Part shown: positions 1-7,771 of the stretch, piece by piece
How the letters are laid out: every line of letters begins with the position of its first letter
Numbering within the stretch: position 1 is the stretch's first letter
Assembly: GCA_947461335.1 (NCBI GenBank)
Contig: CANHLB010000007.1
Coordinates: forward strand, 1 to 21,023
DNA from: Burkholderiaceae bacterium
Lineage (GTDB): Bacteria > Pseudomonadota > Gammaproteobacteria > Burkholderiales > Burkholderiaceae
DNA: 21,023 bases
Direction of reading: 5' to 3'
Notes under the pieces: generated by a model
What the model was told of the DNA's origin: nothing
Database searches by the model: none
The model's input: the letters and a program-made list of their open reading frames with translations, nothing else
Translations under genes and position numbers: made by a program

Positions 1-793
1 CTCTAGGCTCTTTATCGACTGTGCTGGCGCTGCACTTTGCTTTCAGGGCTTCGCTGAGTAGGATGTGATCAATGCGCATTCCAGCGTTTCTTCTGAAACC
101 CATCATGCGATAGTCCCACCAACTAAATGTTTTAGGTGCTTGTTCAAACATTCTGAATGAGTCGCTGAGTCCAAGATTGATTAATTCTTGAAACGCGTTT
201 CTTTCTGGTGGCGATACGAGATTCTGGCCTTCCCATGCTTTAGGGTCGTGCACATCTTGATCAGCTGGGGCGATATTAAAGTCACCCAACAGTGCTAAGC
301 GTTGATTTTGTTCTAGCTCTTCTGTTAACCAGGTTTGTAATTTAGTTAACCAAGCCAGTTTGTAGATAAACTTATCGCTATCGGGTGATTGTCCATTTGG
401 AAAATAGGCTGAGACCAGTCTAATAGGTTTTGTTCCAGCAAATGAAATAGTAGCTGCGAGAATGCGCTGCTGCTCATCATCATTTCCGGGGATATTTCTG
501 ATGGGTTTTAGAAAGGTAGTGGCTGCATCAGAGGCGATGGCTGCTAAAGCCGCTTTGCGCACAATGATGGCAACACCGTTGTAAGTCTTTTGCCCAGCGG
601 CGAGACTGAGATAGCCTGCCGCCTCTAGCTCTTGATGAGGGTACTTGTCATCCGTGAGCTTGAGCTCTTGTAAGCACAAGGCATCAATAGCTTGCTTCTT
701 TTGTTCCTGATCTTGTAGCCAACGAAGTACGTGCGGAAGGCGAACCTTTAAAGAATTCACATTCCACGCCGCAATTCGAATTGCATCAGTCAT
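1..793 (-). CDS. xth: Exodeoxyribonuclease III (AP endonuclease), 3' end cut by window
   Basis: Reverse-strand reading from the ATG at 793 stays open to the window edge (264 codons; the E. coli enzyme has 268 residues, so only the last few are missing). I translated it by hand. The endonuclease/exonuclease/phosphatase motifs appear in order: WNVNSLK near the N-terminus, LCLQELK with the metal-binding Glu, YFPNGQ, LLGDFNIAP with the catalytic Asp/Asn pair, FSWWDYR, and RIDHILLS with the Asp-His pair near the C-terminus. The family cleaves 5' of abasic sites and has 3'-5' exonuclease and 3'-phosphatase activity in base-excision repair. The start codon overlaps the end of ntrC by 8 bp (ATGACTGA), so translation is probably coupled and the gene is likely the last member of the glnA-ntrB-ntrC transcript. 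The family call is firm; co-transcription is inferred. Confidence 0.95.
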   Translation of the reverse strand, partial: MTDAIRIAAWNVNSLKVRLPHVLRWLQDQEQKKQAIDALCLQELKLTDDKYPHQELEAAGYLSLAAGQKTYNGVAIIVRKAALAAIASDAATTFLKPIRNIPGNDDEQQRILAATISFAGTKPIRLVSAYFPNGQSPDSDKFIYKLAWLTKLQTWLTEELEQNQRLALLGDFNIAPADQDVHDPKAWEGQNLVSPPERNAFQELINLGLSDSFRMFEQAPKTFSWWDYRMMGFRRNAGMRIDHILLSEALKAKCSASTVDKEPR

Positions 794-2237
794 CTAGCCC
801 CAGTTCCTGCAATTTACGTGTAATCGTATTACGCCCAATACCAAGGCGTTGGGCTGCCTCTACTCGGCGTCCACGAGTTACCTCAAGCGCCGCTTGCAAT
901 ACTATTTTCTCAAACCGAGCGCATAGGGCATCGTAAACTTCTTTATCGCCATCTTGTAGCATTTTAGTAGCTAAACGCCCTAGCCCACTCTCCCAATCGC
1001 CTGCAGTAACTTTTGCAGCAGCAGGATTTGTCGGAGAAGATTCGCCATGCAATATGACAGGCTGGTCCCCAGCTTCTGCCATGATGTCTGCAGGCAAGTC
1101 ACTAACCCCAATAATATTAGCAGGGGTCATGACGGTGAGCCAATGACATAAGTTCTCTAATTGACGAACATTACCCGGAAACGGCATTGCAGTAATCTCC
1201 TTGAGAACATCATCAGAAAGTTTCTTAGGATCAACGCCTAATGATTTCGCGCAAGTGAGCATAAAGTGCCTAGCCAGCATTGGAATATCTTCACTACGCT
1301 CACGCAATGAAGGCATACGTAAACGAATCACATTTAGGCGATGCAATAAGTCTTCACGAAAAAAACCGGCCGCTACTCTTGTTTCGAGATTTTGATGTGT
1401 AGAGGCAATAATCCGCACGTTAACCTTGATTGGATCCTGGCCGCCAAGGCGATAAAAATGCCCATCTGATAACACACGCAATAGACGTGTTTGCAAATCA
1501 AAAGGTAGGTCGCCAATTTCGCCTAAGAAAAGAGTGCCGCCATCAGCCTGCTCAAAACGGCCACGACGCAATGTCTGGGCCCCAGGAAAGGCGCCCCGTT
1601 CATGACCAAATAACTCCGATTCGAGCAAATCTTTGGGTACTGCTGAAGTACTCAGGGAAACAAATGGACCTTTAGCTCTAGGGCTATGCTTGTGTAATGC
1701 ATGAGCAACTAGCTCTTTACCGGTTCCAGACTCGCCAGTAATCAGCACAGTTGCATGAGATTGAGCTAAACGACCAATCGCACGAAAGATCTCTTGCATT
1801 GCAGGTGCTTGACCAATGATCTCAGTAGCATCTTGGCGCCATGCCGGTAACTCCTTAGCACCTGAATCATTACGAATACCCTGCTCCACAGCCCGATGAA
1901 TTAACTCAACCGCTTTTTCAACATCGAATGGTTTAGTGAGGTACTCAAACGCGCCACCCTGAAAGGAGGAGACAGCAGAATCTAAATCTGAATATGCCGT
2001 CATGATGATCACAGGTAAGTTTGGGTGGCTTGCCTTTACATGCTGCAGTAAATCTAAACCATTACCACGTGGCATGCGGATATCAGAGATAAGTACTTGT
2101 GGAGATTCTTTCTCCAGTGCATTGAGAACATCATTGGGATTTGAGAAGCTCTTGTGCGGGATATTCTCGCGCGCCAAGGCTTTTTCTAAAACCCAGCGAA
2201 TAGATTGATCATCATCGACGATCCAAATTGGTTTCAT
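786..2237 (-). CDS. ntrC: Nitrogen regulation response regulator NtrC with altered sigma-54 motifs
   Basis: This 483-residue protein has the three NtrC domains. The receiver domain spans about 1-120, with acidic residues D8-D10, phospho-acceptor D52, T80 and K102. The AAA+ domain spans about 138-370, with Walker A GESGTGKE at 168-175, FREDLLHR arginine-finger region at 293-300 and GNVRQLEN in the sensor II region. A Fis-type helix-turn-helix lies at about 442-480. It overlaps ntrB by 4 bp (ATGA). Two key motifs differ from the family: the sigma-54 contact loop GAFTGA reads GAFPGA at 215-220 (codon CCT where Thr would be ACT), and Walker B, normally LFLDE, reads LFLGE at 236-240 (GGC where Asp would be GAC). 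The segment FVSLSTSAVP at 192-201 also deviates from the usual LN(M/T)AAIP. Orthology to NtrC is clear from the operon and overall similarity. Whether it can still hydrolyse ATP or open sigma-54 promoters is doubtful. Confidence 0.95.
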   Translation of the reverse strand: MKPIWIVDDDQSIRWVLEKALARENIPHKSFSNPNDVLNALEKESPQVLISDIRMPRGNGLDLLQHVKASHPNLPVIIMTAYSDLDSAVSSFQGGAFEYLTKPFDVEKAVELIHRAVEQGIRNDSGAKELPAWRQDATEIIGQAPAMQEIFRAIGRLAQSHATVLITGESGTGKELVAHALHKHSPRAKGPFVSLSTSAVPKDLLESELFGHERGAFPGAQTLRRGRFEQADGGTLFLGEIGDLPFDLQTRLLRVLSDGHFYRLGGQDPIKVNVRIIASTHQNLETRVAAGFFREDLLHRLNVIRLRMPSLRERSEDIPMLARHFMLTCAKSLGVDPKKLSDDVLKEITAMPFPGNVRQLENLCHWLTVMTPANIIGVSDLPADIMAEAGDQPVILHGESSPTNPAAAKVTAGDWESGLGRLATKMLQDGDKEVYDALCARFEKIVLQAALEVTRGRRVEAAQRLGIGRNTITRKLQELGLDD

Positions 2238-3367
2238 AATGCTCTCTCCTGCCTACGGTATGGAATTTGAATATGGAAATCGGTACGTCCTGGACGGCTA
2301 TCACAAGCAATAAAGCCCTGGTGTTGTTGAACAAAAGTTTGCGCTAGGGTCAACCCTAAACCGCTACCACCTTCTCTCCCAGATACCAAGGGAAAGAAAA
2401 TACGTTCAATCATTTCTTCTGGAATGCCCGGACCGTTGTCAATCACATGCAGGTCCATCGCTAATTTGTAACGATGTTTTGCAATGGTGACCGAACGCGC
2501 AACTCGGGTTTTTAATTCGATTTGGGCAACTCCAGTATTTATCTCTTCGGCAAGCGCCTGTGCAGCGTTATGAACAATATTTAAGGTTGCTTGAATGAGT
2601 TGCTCGCGATCACCCATGACATCGGGCAGGCTTGTATCGTAGTTACGAATAATTTTTAAGCCTTTAGGAAACTCTGCTAGCACTAAGCTACGTACTCGTT
2701 CGAGTGCTTCATGCACATTGAATGCTTCAATGACATGCGCCTTACGATGTGGTGCCAGTAAACGATCTACCAAGGTCTGTAAACGGTCTGACTCTTTAAT
2801 AATGACCTGTGTATATTCTCGTAAACCTTTTTCAGGTAACTCAAATTCTAGTAATTGCGCTGCACCACGTATTCCTCCCAATGGATTTTTAATCTCATGG
2901 GCCAGATTACGCATTAATTGTTTATTTGCTTCTACTTGTTGCGTGACTCGCTCATCGCGCTCACTTCGTAGCTGTTGATCGATTGGAAACCACTCCATCA
3001 TGAGCAAGTCAGGATCCTCAAGTGCTGCAACAACGATATGTGCCTGAATGAGCTCTTGATGAATACTGCCCGGTAAGGAATGTAAAACCAACTCTTGGCG
3101 CTGAGCTACAAAATGGCCAAGCTTTACTTCGGCGATCATTTTGTTCAATGCTTCATTGTTGCCAAATAAATCATGCACAGACTGACCCTCAAGTGATTTA
3201 CGGGATAAATCCAGCGCAGTCTCAGCAGCTGGGTTCACGTAAACCAATTGTTGGCTCTCAGCCTCAAATACCACGATGGCATTGGGCATCTGATCAAGCA
3301 ATGTCGGAAAAAAAGGAGCAGCCGAAGCTGCTCCCTTGAACGAATTGCGCAATAGACCTGCGCTCAA
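2234..3367 (-). CDS. ntrB: Nitrogen regulation sensor histidine kinase NtrB
   Basis: This 377-residue soluble kinase lacks membrane segments, as usual for NtrB. A PAS domain covers about 20-130. The phospho-acceptor motif NLAHEIKNPLGG places the His at 157. The ATP-binding domain shows the N box NIVHNAAQ (263-270), the G1 box DNGPGIP (310-316) and the G2 box GGSGLGL (333-339), all apparently intact. In the family, NtrB phosphorylates or dephosphorylates NtrC under control of the PII protein, which senses glutamine and 2-oxoglutarate. The start is a TTG at 3367, chosen because AAGGAG lies 5 bases upstream and the frame reads straight into the PAS domain; no ATG fits as well. The gene begins 14 bp after the glnA stop and its last 4 bp overlap ntrC. 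Confidence 0.95.
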   Translation of the reverse strand: MSAGLLRNSFKGAASAAPFFPTLLDQMPNAIVVFEAESQQLVYVNPAAETALDLSRKSLEGQSVHDLFGNNEALNKMIAEVKLGHFVAQRQELVLHSLPGSIHQELIQAHIVVAALEDPDLLMMEWFPIDQQLRSERDERVTQQVEANKQLMRNLAHEIKNPLGGIRGAAQLLEFELPEKGLREYTQVIIKESDRLQTLVDRLLAPHRKAHVIEAFNVHEALERVRSLVLAEFPKGLKIIRNYDTSLPDVMGDREQLIQATLNIVHNAAQALAEEINTGVAQIELKTRVARSVTIAKHRYKLAMDLHVIDNGPGIPEEMIERIFFPLVSGREGGSGLGLTLAQTFVQQHQGFIACDSRPGRTDFHIQIPYRRQERAL

Positions 3368-3372
3368 ACTTT

Positions 3373-3379
3373 CTCCTTC
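3373..3379 (-). promoter_or_regulatory. Ribosome binding site supporting the TTG start of ntrB
   Basis: Read on the minus strand, GAAGGAG lies in the 14-bp gap between the glnA stop and the TTG at 3367, with a 5-base spacer. It is a near-perfect Shine-Dalgarno sequence and is the reason for preferring this TTG. Confidence 0.7.
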
Positions 3380-3381
3380 GC

Positions 3382-4797
3382 TTACAGGGAATAGTACATA
3401 TCAAATTCGATAGGATGGGTAGTCATACGGAAACGTGTGACATCTTCCATCTTCAAATTGATATAGGCATCAATCATAGATTCAGTGAAAACTCCGCCGC
3501 GAGTCAAGAACTCATGATCTTTCTCCAAGGCAGCTAAAGCTTCTTCTAAGCTTGCACATACGGTTGGGATCTTTGCATCCTCTTCAGGTGGCAAGTCATA
3601 CAGGTTCTTATCAGCAGCTTCGCCTGGGTGAATCTTATTTTGCACACCATCTAAGCCCGCCATCAACAAGGCAGAGAATGCCAAGTATGGGTTTGCCAAT
3701 GGATCTGGGAAACGCGTTTCAATACGACGGCCCTTAGGACTAGAAACGTGTGGGATACGAATGGAAGCAGAACGGTTACGTGCTGAGTACGCCAATTTCA
3801 CTGGGGCCTCAAAGCCTGGAACCAAACGCTTATAAGAGTTGGTGCCAGGGTTAGTAATCGCGTTCAATGCTTTAGCGTGTTTAATGATGCCGCCGATGTA
3901 GAACAGAGCAAACTCTGATAAACCTGCATAACCATTACCAGCAAATAAGTTCTCACCATTTTTCCAAACAGATTGGTGAACGTGCATCCCAGAACCGTTG
4001 TCCCCAACTACTGGCTTAGGCATGAACGTGGCTGTTTTGCCATAAGCATGCGCAACGTTTTGCACTACATACTTTTGCCAGATAGTCCAGTCAGCGCGTT
4101 GAGTCAATGTGCTGAACTTAGTACCTAATTCGTTTTGACCTTGACCAGCAACTTCATGGTGATGCACTTCAACTGGAATACCTAATGATTCAAGAATTAA
4201 ACACATTTCAGAACGCATATCTTGGAATGTATCTACTGGGGCCACTGGGAAATAGCCGCCTTTTTTACCTGGACGATGGCCAGTGTTACCGCCTTCGATT
4301 TCTTTTGCAGAAGACCATGGAGCTTCTTCAGAATTGATCTTCACGAAACAACCCTGCATATCAGCACCCCAACGGACGCCGTCGAAAATAAAGAACTCTG
4401 GCTCTGGACCAAAATAAGCTGTATCACCTAAACCGGAGCTCTTCAAATATGCTTCAGCACGTTTTGCAATAGAGCGTGGATCACGGTCGTAACCTTTGCC
4501 ATCTGAAGGCTCGATCACATCACATGTGATAACTAATGTTGGCTCTTCATAGAATGGATCGATATAGCACGCTGTTGGATCTGGCATCAACAACATGTCA
4601 GAAGCTTCAATACCTTTCCAACCAGCGATAGAGGAGCCGTCAAATGCATGACCGCTTTCAAATTTGTCTTCGTTAAAAGCAGAAATTGGAACGGTAGTAT
4701 GTTGCTCTTTACCCTTTGTATCTACAAAGCGGAAATCAACGAAAGTACATTCTTTCTCTTTAACTAACTTCATCACATCAGCGACGGTCTTCGTCAT
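3382..4797 (-). CDS. glnA: Glutamine synthetase type I (GS-I beta)
   Basis: The 471-residue protein is full length for dodecameric GSI. It makes glutamine from glutamate, ammonia and ATP in the cytoplasm. Visible motifs are FDGSSIAGW near residue 52, the metal/substrate motif [10 protein letters not shown] at 130-139, [12 protein letters not shown] around 212-223, [10 protein letters not shown] at 267-276, PGFEAP near 330 and [12 protein letters not shown] at 338-349. The adenylylation site typical of GS-I beta is present as NLYDLPPEE, with Tyr400 as the modified residue. GAGGAG precedes the ATG by 7 bases. The gene leads the operon with ntrB and ntrC, and its upstream region carries NtrC-type operators and a -24/-12 promoter. 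Confidence 0.98.
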   Translation of the reverse strand: MTKTVADVMKLVKEKECTFVDFRFVDTKGKEQHTTVPISAFNEDKFESGHAFDGSSIAGWKGIEASDMLLMPDPTACYIDPFYEEPTLVITCDVIEPSDGKGYDRDPRSIAKRAEAYLKSSGLGDTAYFGPEPEFFIFDGVRWGADMQGCFVKINSEEAPWSSAKEIEGGNTGHRPGKKGGYFPVAPVDTFQDMRSEMCLILESLGIPVEVHHHEVAGQGQNELGTKFSTLTQRADWTIWQKYVVQNVAHAYGKTATFMPKPVVGDNGSGMHVHQSVWKNGENLFAGNGYAGLSEFALFYIGGIIKHAKALNAITNPGTNSYKRLVPGFEAPVKLAYSARNRSASIRIPHVSSPKGRRIETRFPDPLANPYLAFSALLMAGLDGVQNKIHPGEAADKNLYDLPPEEDAKIPTVCASLEEALAALEKDHEFLTRGGVFTESMIDAYINLKMEDVTRFRMTTHPIEFDMYYSL

Positions 4798-4861
4798 GCA
4801 AATCTCCTCTATTAACTAAATTCGGAATTCAAAATCAAGGTGTAAGCCCTTGTTCATTCCA

Positions 4862-4877
4862 GGCACCAAACATGCCT
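4862..4877 (-). promoter_or_regulatory. Candidate sigma-54 (-24/-12) promoter of glnA
   Basis: On the minus strand the sequence reads AGGCATGTTTGGTGCC. The GG (4876-4875) and GC (4864-4863) are spaced exactly as in the TGGCAC-N5-TTGC consensus, with GGCA intact at -24 and GTGC at -12. It would place the start site near 4851 on an A, giving a leader of about 54 nt that ends in the strong GAGGAG ribosome binding site. I found no convincing sigma-70 promoter in the same region. The two upstream NtrC-type sites support the call. Confidence 0.6.
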
Positions 4878-4927
4878 TAATGGATGTATGTAATTTACTG
4901 AAGCAAACAAACGGGAATACCCATTAT

Positions 4928-4944
4928 TGCACTATTAAAGTGCT
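4928..4944. promoter_or_regulatory. Proximal NtrC-binding site upstream of glnA
   Basis: TGCACTATTAAAGTGCT contains the inverted repeat GCACT-N5-AGTGC and resembles the NtrC consensus TGCACYA-N3-TRGTGCA. Its centre (4936) lies at about -85 from the inferred sigma-54 start site and 52 bp (about five helical turns) from the second site. Confidence 0.6.
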
Positions 4945-4970
4945 CGTTTCCCCCATTGGCCGCCTGTAAA

Positions 4971-5005
4971 GCCTATATTTGCACTTATTTGGTGCATATA
5001 TAGGC
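4971..5005. repeat. 35-bp near-perfect palindrome enclosing the distal NtrC site
   Basis: The arms GCCTATATTTGCAC and GTGCATATATAGGC pair over 14 bp with a single mismatch around a 7-base centre. It lies 7 bp beyond the stop codon of the upstream minus-strand gene, so transcripts reading out of that gene could form a long hairpin here. No clean U-run follows on the minus strand, so intrinsic termination is not established. Confidence 0.6.
4980..4996. promoter_or_regulatory. Distal NtrC-binding site upstream of glnA
   Basis: TGCACTTATTTGGTGCA matches the 17-bp NtrC site well, with a perfect TGGTGCA right half. The centre (4988) is at about -137 from the inferred glnA start, close to the enhancer distances known at E. 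coli glnAp2 (about -108 and -140). Confidence 0.7.
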
Positions 5006-5011
5006 TGATGC

Positions 5012-5890
5012 TTAGCTGATATCGTGGATTTCGTAGCCTAGCTCTTGGGTACCCGTTCGCAGGGCAATCCATGCGCTTTCCAAAAGGTTAGAGTTACCTT
5101 TGATGCCTAACTCAATATGGCGCTGAGCATAAACTCCGCCCTTGTTAGGATCACCAACAGAAGGCAAGCTAAATACCTTCACTCCTGGAAAATTGGCCTC
5201 TATACGCTCCATTAAAGGGGTCAGGGTTGATTCAATACCCTTAGGAACGATGAAGCTTTGCTCTGCCCGGTTCTCTTGATGAAAGAGGTCTTTGTAATAA
5301 GTATCTAAGCACCAAGCCATCATCGGTGCAGCCATTACCGGAAAGCCAGGAACAAAGTGATGCTCTTTAATTCGAAAACCAGGTATCTGGTTATAAGGAT
5401 TAGGAATGATGTCGCTTCCAATGGGAAACTCCCCCATCTTGAAGCGATGTTGATTCTCTGGTGTATTTAAATCCGCCTTAATAGGATCACCTTCGGCCAT
5501 GGACTGAATTCGTCCAGCGATTAATTCCTGTGCGCTGGGGTGCAGCTCTGTTTTCGTTCCTAGTGCTAATGCCGCACATTGCCGCGTGTGATCATCTGGT
5601 GTCGCACCAATGCCACCAGTACTAAACACCACATCACCGCTTGCGAAGCTTTCTTTTAGCGTTGCAGTAATTTGCTCGGGATCATCAGCCACATACTTTG
5701 CCCACGCAAGGCTTAAGCCGCGCTCATTGAGAAGCCCAATTAAGGTCGCCATATGCTTATCCTGACGACGTCCAGATAGAATCTCATCACCAATCACAAT
5801 CAGGCCAAAGCGTCGTTGAGCCGAAGTTGATACATCAACTGGTAGGTCTATTTCAACTTTTTTAATAACATCAACCATCTCATTAGCCAT
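5012..5890 (-). CDS. CinA-type molybdopterin-binding-domain (MoCF_biosynth) protein
   Basis: The protein has 292 residues from the ATG at 5890. It shows the MoCF/CinA N-terminal fold: FGLIVIGDEILSGRRQDKH at about 28-46, FSTGGIGATPDDHTR at 89-103 and VPGFPVM around 180-186. The C-terminal nicotinamide-nucleotide deamidase domain of full CinA is absent, so it belongs to the short, single-domain group often named competence/damage-inducible protein A; its substrate is not established. A longer reading from a TTG at 5911 is possible. I prefer the ATG because it follows AGGG and gives the common 8-bp overlap (ATGGCTAA) with the upstream gene, implying coupled translation. It is the last gene before the glnA control region. 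Confidence 0.85.
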   Translation of the reverse strand: MANEMVDVIKKVEIDLPVDVSTSAQRRFGLIVIGDEILSGRRQDKHMATLIGLLNERGLSLAWAKYVADDPEQITATLKESFASGDVVFSTGGIGATPDDHTRQCAALALGTKTELHPSAQELIAGRIQSMAEGDPIKADLNTPENQHRFKMGEFPIGSDIIPNPYNQIPGFRIKEHHFVPGFPVMAAPMMAWCLDTYYKDLFHQENRAEQSFIVPKGIESTLTPLMERIEANFPGVKVFSLPSVGDPNKGGVYAQRHIELGIKGNSNLLESAWIALRTGTQELGYEIHDIS

Positions 5891-6752
5891 GATAGGGAAG
5901 CCCTGTTTCAACTACACGTGATTGCACTGTTAAAGCTTGTTCCAGCTCTTCTTGCCGCAACTCTTTTAAGGCATCTAATAAGAAGTGGCAAAACCAAAGG
6001 CCTGCAAACACAAAGATCAAAGAATAAATCCAGAGCGCTACAAAACTCACCAGCGGAAATAAAACTAAAGCCAATGCTGATGTAGCCCAGAAGAAGGTAG
6101 GTACTGCACCAAGCATTCCAGAAGCGATGCCCATACATAACAAAGACCAGCGATATTTTTCTAATAGCTGATCACGCTCTTGTGCGCTGGCATGCTTAGC
6201 AAGTACATCGTAGGACATAAGGCGCATTGTTAACCATCCCCAAAGTAATGGTGGTAATACAGCCACTAATGGTGGCACCCACCATACGGGCAATGTCAGC
6301 ATAACTAAGGCAAGGCAGATCAATGCTGACCATAGTGTGTAAATCAGACTGCCAAATAAACCACCACCCCGCTTACACTCTAAATCCTGATATTGCGCTT
6401 GCTTGACCACAATTTTGACGATAGTAGGCACAGTAGAAAAGGCAATGAATACTAATAAGCTAATCGTGATCAGAGGAATAATCAGCATCACAAAAAATAG
6501 GGGTGCAATCCATGCCCTGGCGTTTTCAAAGCCAGCCCAGATCAAACCTTCTTGAATCCAATTGGTAAAGATCGAGTTGGTCAGAAACTCACTAAGGACT
6601 GCTAGTGCAGGTGTCCATGTGAGCCAAATGAGGCAGCCCCATAAAATCGATACGATTAAGAATGGTCGCAAGCTAAGCCACAACATTCTTGGATGCATTG
6701 TTCCCACTAGGGCTAATCCAAATGATTTAAATACTTGCGGCAATCCAACCAT
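5883..6752 (-). CDS. EI24 domain (CysZ-like) integral membrane protein
   Basis: The protein has 289 residues from the ATG at 6752. It is very hydrophobic, with about five or six membrane segments clustered near the first third, the middle and the last third, and a charged C-terminal tail rich in Glu, Arg and Gln. The opening VGLPQVFKSFGLALVGTMHPRMLWLSLRPFLI pattern (an amphipathic start followed by a long hydrophobic stretch) and the overall layout are those of EI24-domain proteins, the family that includes the sulfate permease CysZ. Transport function here is unproven. A GTG 21 bases upstream is also open, but AGGAG lies 4 bases before the ATG, which fixes the start. The 3' end overlaps the next gene by 8 bp. 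Confidence 0.8.
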   Translation of the reverse strand: MVGLPQVFKSFGLALVGTMHPRMLWLSLRPFLIVSILWGCLIWLTWTPALAVLSEFLTNSIFTNWIQEGLIWAGFENARAWIAPLFFVMLIIPLITISLLVFIAFSTVPTIVKIVVKQAQYQDLECKRGGGLFGSLIYTLWSALICLALVMLTLPVWWVPPLVAVLPPLLWGWLTMRLMSYDVLAKHASAQERDQLLEKYRWSLLCMGIASGMLGAVPTFFWATSALALVLFPLVSFVALWIYSLIFVFAGLWFCHFLLDALKELRQEELEQALTVQSRVVETGLPYHG

Positions 6753-6796
6753 AACACTCCTATTACATACCACTACGTATGTTTTACTTCATTGAC

Positions 6797-7768
6797 TTAC
6801 TTTGGCATAAATTCTTTAAGGGCACGCAACAAGCCTTGCCATTGTTGAGTGAAGACATTGTGGGATACGGCCAAGTTTCTTACCCCTGTAGGATAGACCT
6901 CTTTAGGAAAGCTAGCGGTTCTAAACAACATATCCCACCAGGGAAACAAAATGCCAAAGTTACAGCCACCTAAAACGCCCGGCTTGCCTATCGCTTCATG
7001 ACCATAACCTACTGCATGATGCATGCGGTGAAACATGGGGGATACTAGAAGATACTGCCCTTTACCAAGATGAACTTTGATATTGGCATGCTGCCAACTC
7101 TGAATAAATTGACTTAATGCAATCAAGATAATGAATTGGCCTGGTGATACACCAAATAGAAGTGCAAAAAATGCCGTTACTGCTGCATCCATAATGTCAT
7201 CTAGGATGTGATTACGATTATCTGACCAAGCGGTCATTACCGTTTGGCTATGATGCAAGGCATGCAACTGCCACCACCATTGAAATGTATGCGAGGCACG
7301 ATGGTAGAGGTAGCCCACTAGATCCAGAAGGACTAAATAGACCAAAAAACTGACTAGCGGTATTGAAGTAACCCCTGGCCACCAAGACTCGACATTAAAA
7401 CGATCAAAGCGGAAATCATGCAAGACGGAATCAATCTCAAAAAAGAATCCGGACAATGTAATAAAAATGATTCCATGAAAAATACCTAGGCGATGAAATA
7501 AGGTATATAAGACGTCTGCTCTACTCACCGTTGAAAAACGCTCCTGCGTCTCTGCAGGCGCTAAGCGCTCCCAGGTTCTGAGCACAACGATAATCAGAAA
7601 GATCTGAATACAGCCAAATAAAAACCAATCCATGCCATCAAATACATCTTCTGCCCACGCCATCAAATCGAGTTGATACAGAATTGGTCCAACAATATTG
7701 GCAAACAAAAACTCCTGAACGCTACCGTAAGCGTTAGTCATTGCTAAGGTAATAGAACTCAGATCCAT
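6797..7768 (-). CDS. Sterol desaturase / fatty acid hydroxylase superfamily membrane protein
   Basis: The 323-residue membrane protein has the histidine clusters that bind the di-iron centre in this superfamily: HRASH (H156, H160), HALHHS (H169, H172, H173), then an isolated H187 and H227, and HRMHH (H247, H250, H251). Hydrophobic segments lie near 47-65, 95-110, 137-155 and 193-220. Family members hydroxylate or desaturate lipid chains or sterol-like molecules using O2. The substrate cannot be read from the sequence; a membrane or outer-membrane lipid is a reasonable guess. The ATG at 7768 comes 3 bp after the stop of the deacetylase gene, so the two are almost certainly co-translated. Confidence 0.88.
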   Translation of the reverse strand: MDLSSITLAMTNAYGSVQEFLFANIVGPILYQLDLMAWAEDVFDGMDWFLFGCIQIFLIIVVLRTWERLAPAETQERFSTVSRADVLYTLFHRLGIFHGIIFITLSGFFFEIDSVLHDFRFDRFNVESWWPGVTSIPLVSFLVYLVLLDLVGYLYHRASHTFQWWWQLHALHHSQTVMTAWSDNRNHILDDIMDAAVTAFFALLFGVSPGQFIILIALSQFIQSWQHANIKVHLGKGQYLLVSPMFHRMHHAVGYGHEAIGKPGVLGGCNFGILFPWWDMLFRTASFPKEVYPTGVRNLAVSHNVFTQQWQGLLRALKEFMPK

Positions 7769-7771
7769 GCT

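Noticed and set aside
5891..5911. Longer start (TTG at 5911) for the CinA-type gene
   Set aside because: It would lie 29 bp inside the upstream EI24 gene, lacks a ribosome binding site, and the ATG at 5890 gives a standard 8-bp overlap.
6753..6773. GTG at 6773 as start of the EI24 gene
   Set aside because: The AGGAG ribosome binding site lies between it and the ATG at 6752, so it would be part of the coding region.
6765..6782. ACATAC/GTATGT hairpin before the EI24 gene as a terminator
   Set aside because: The stem has only 6 AT-rich pairs and there is no U-run on the minus strand; too weak to call.
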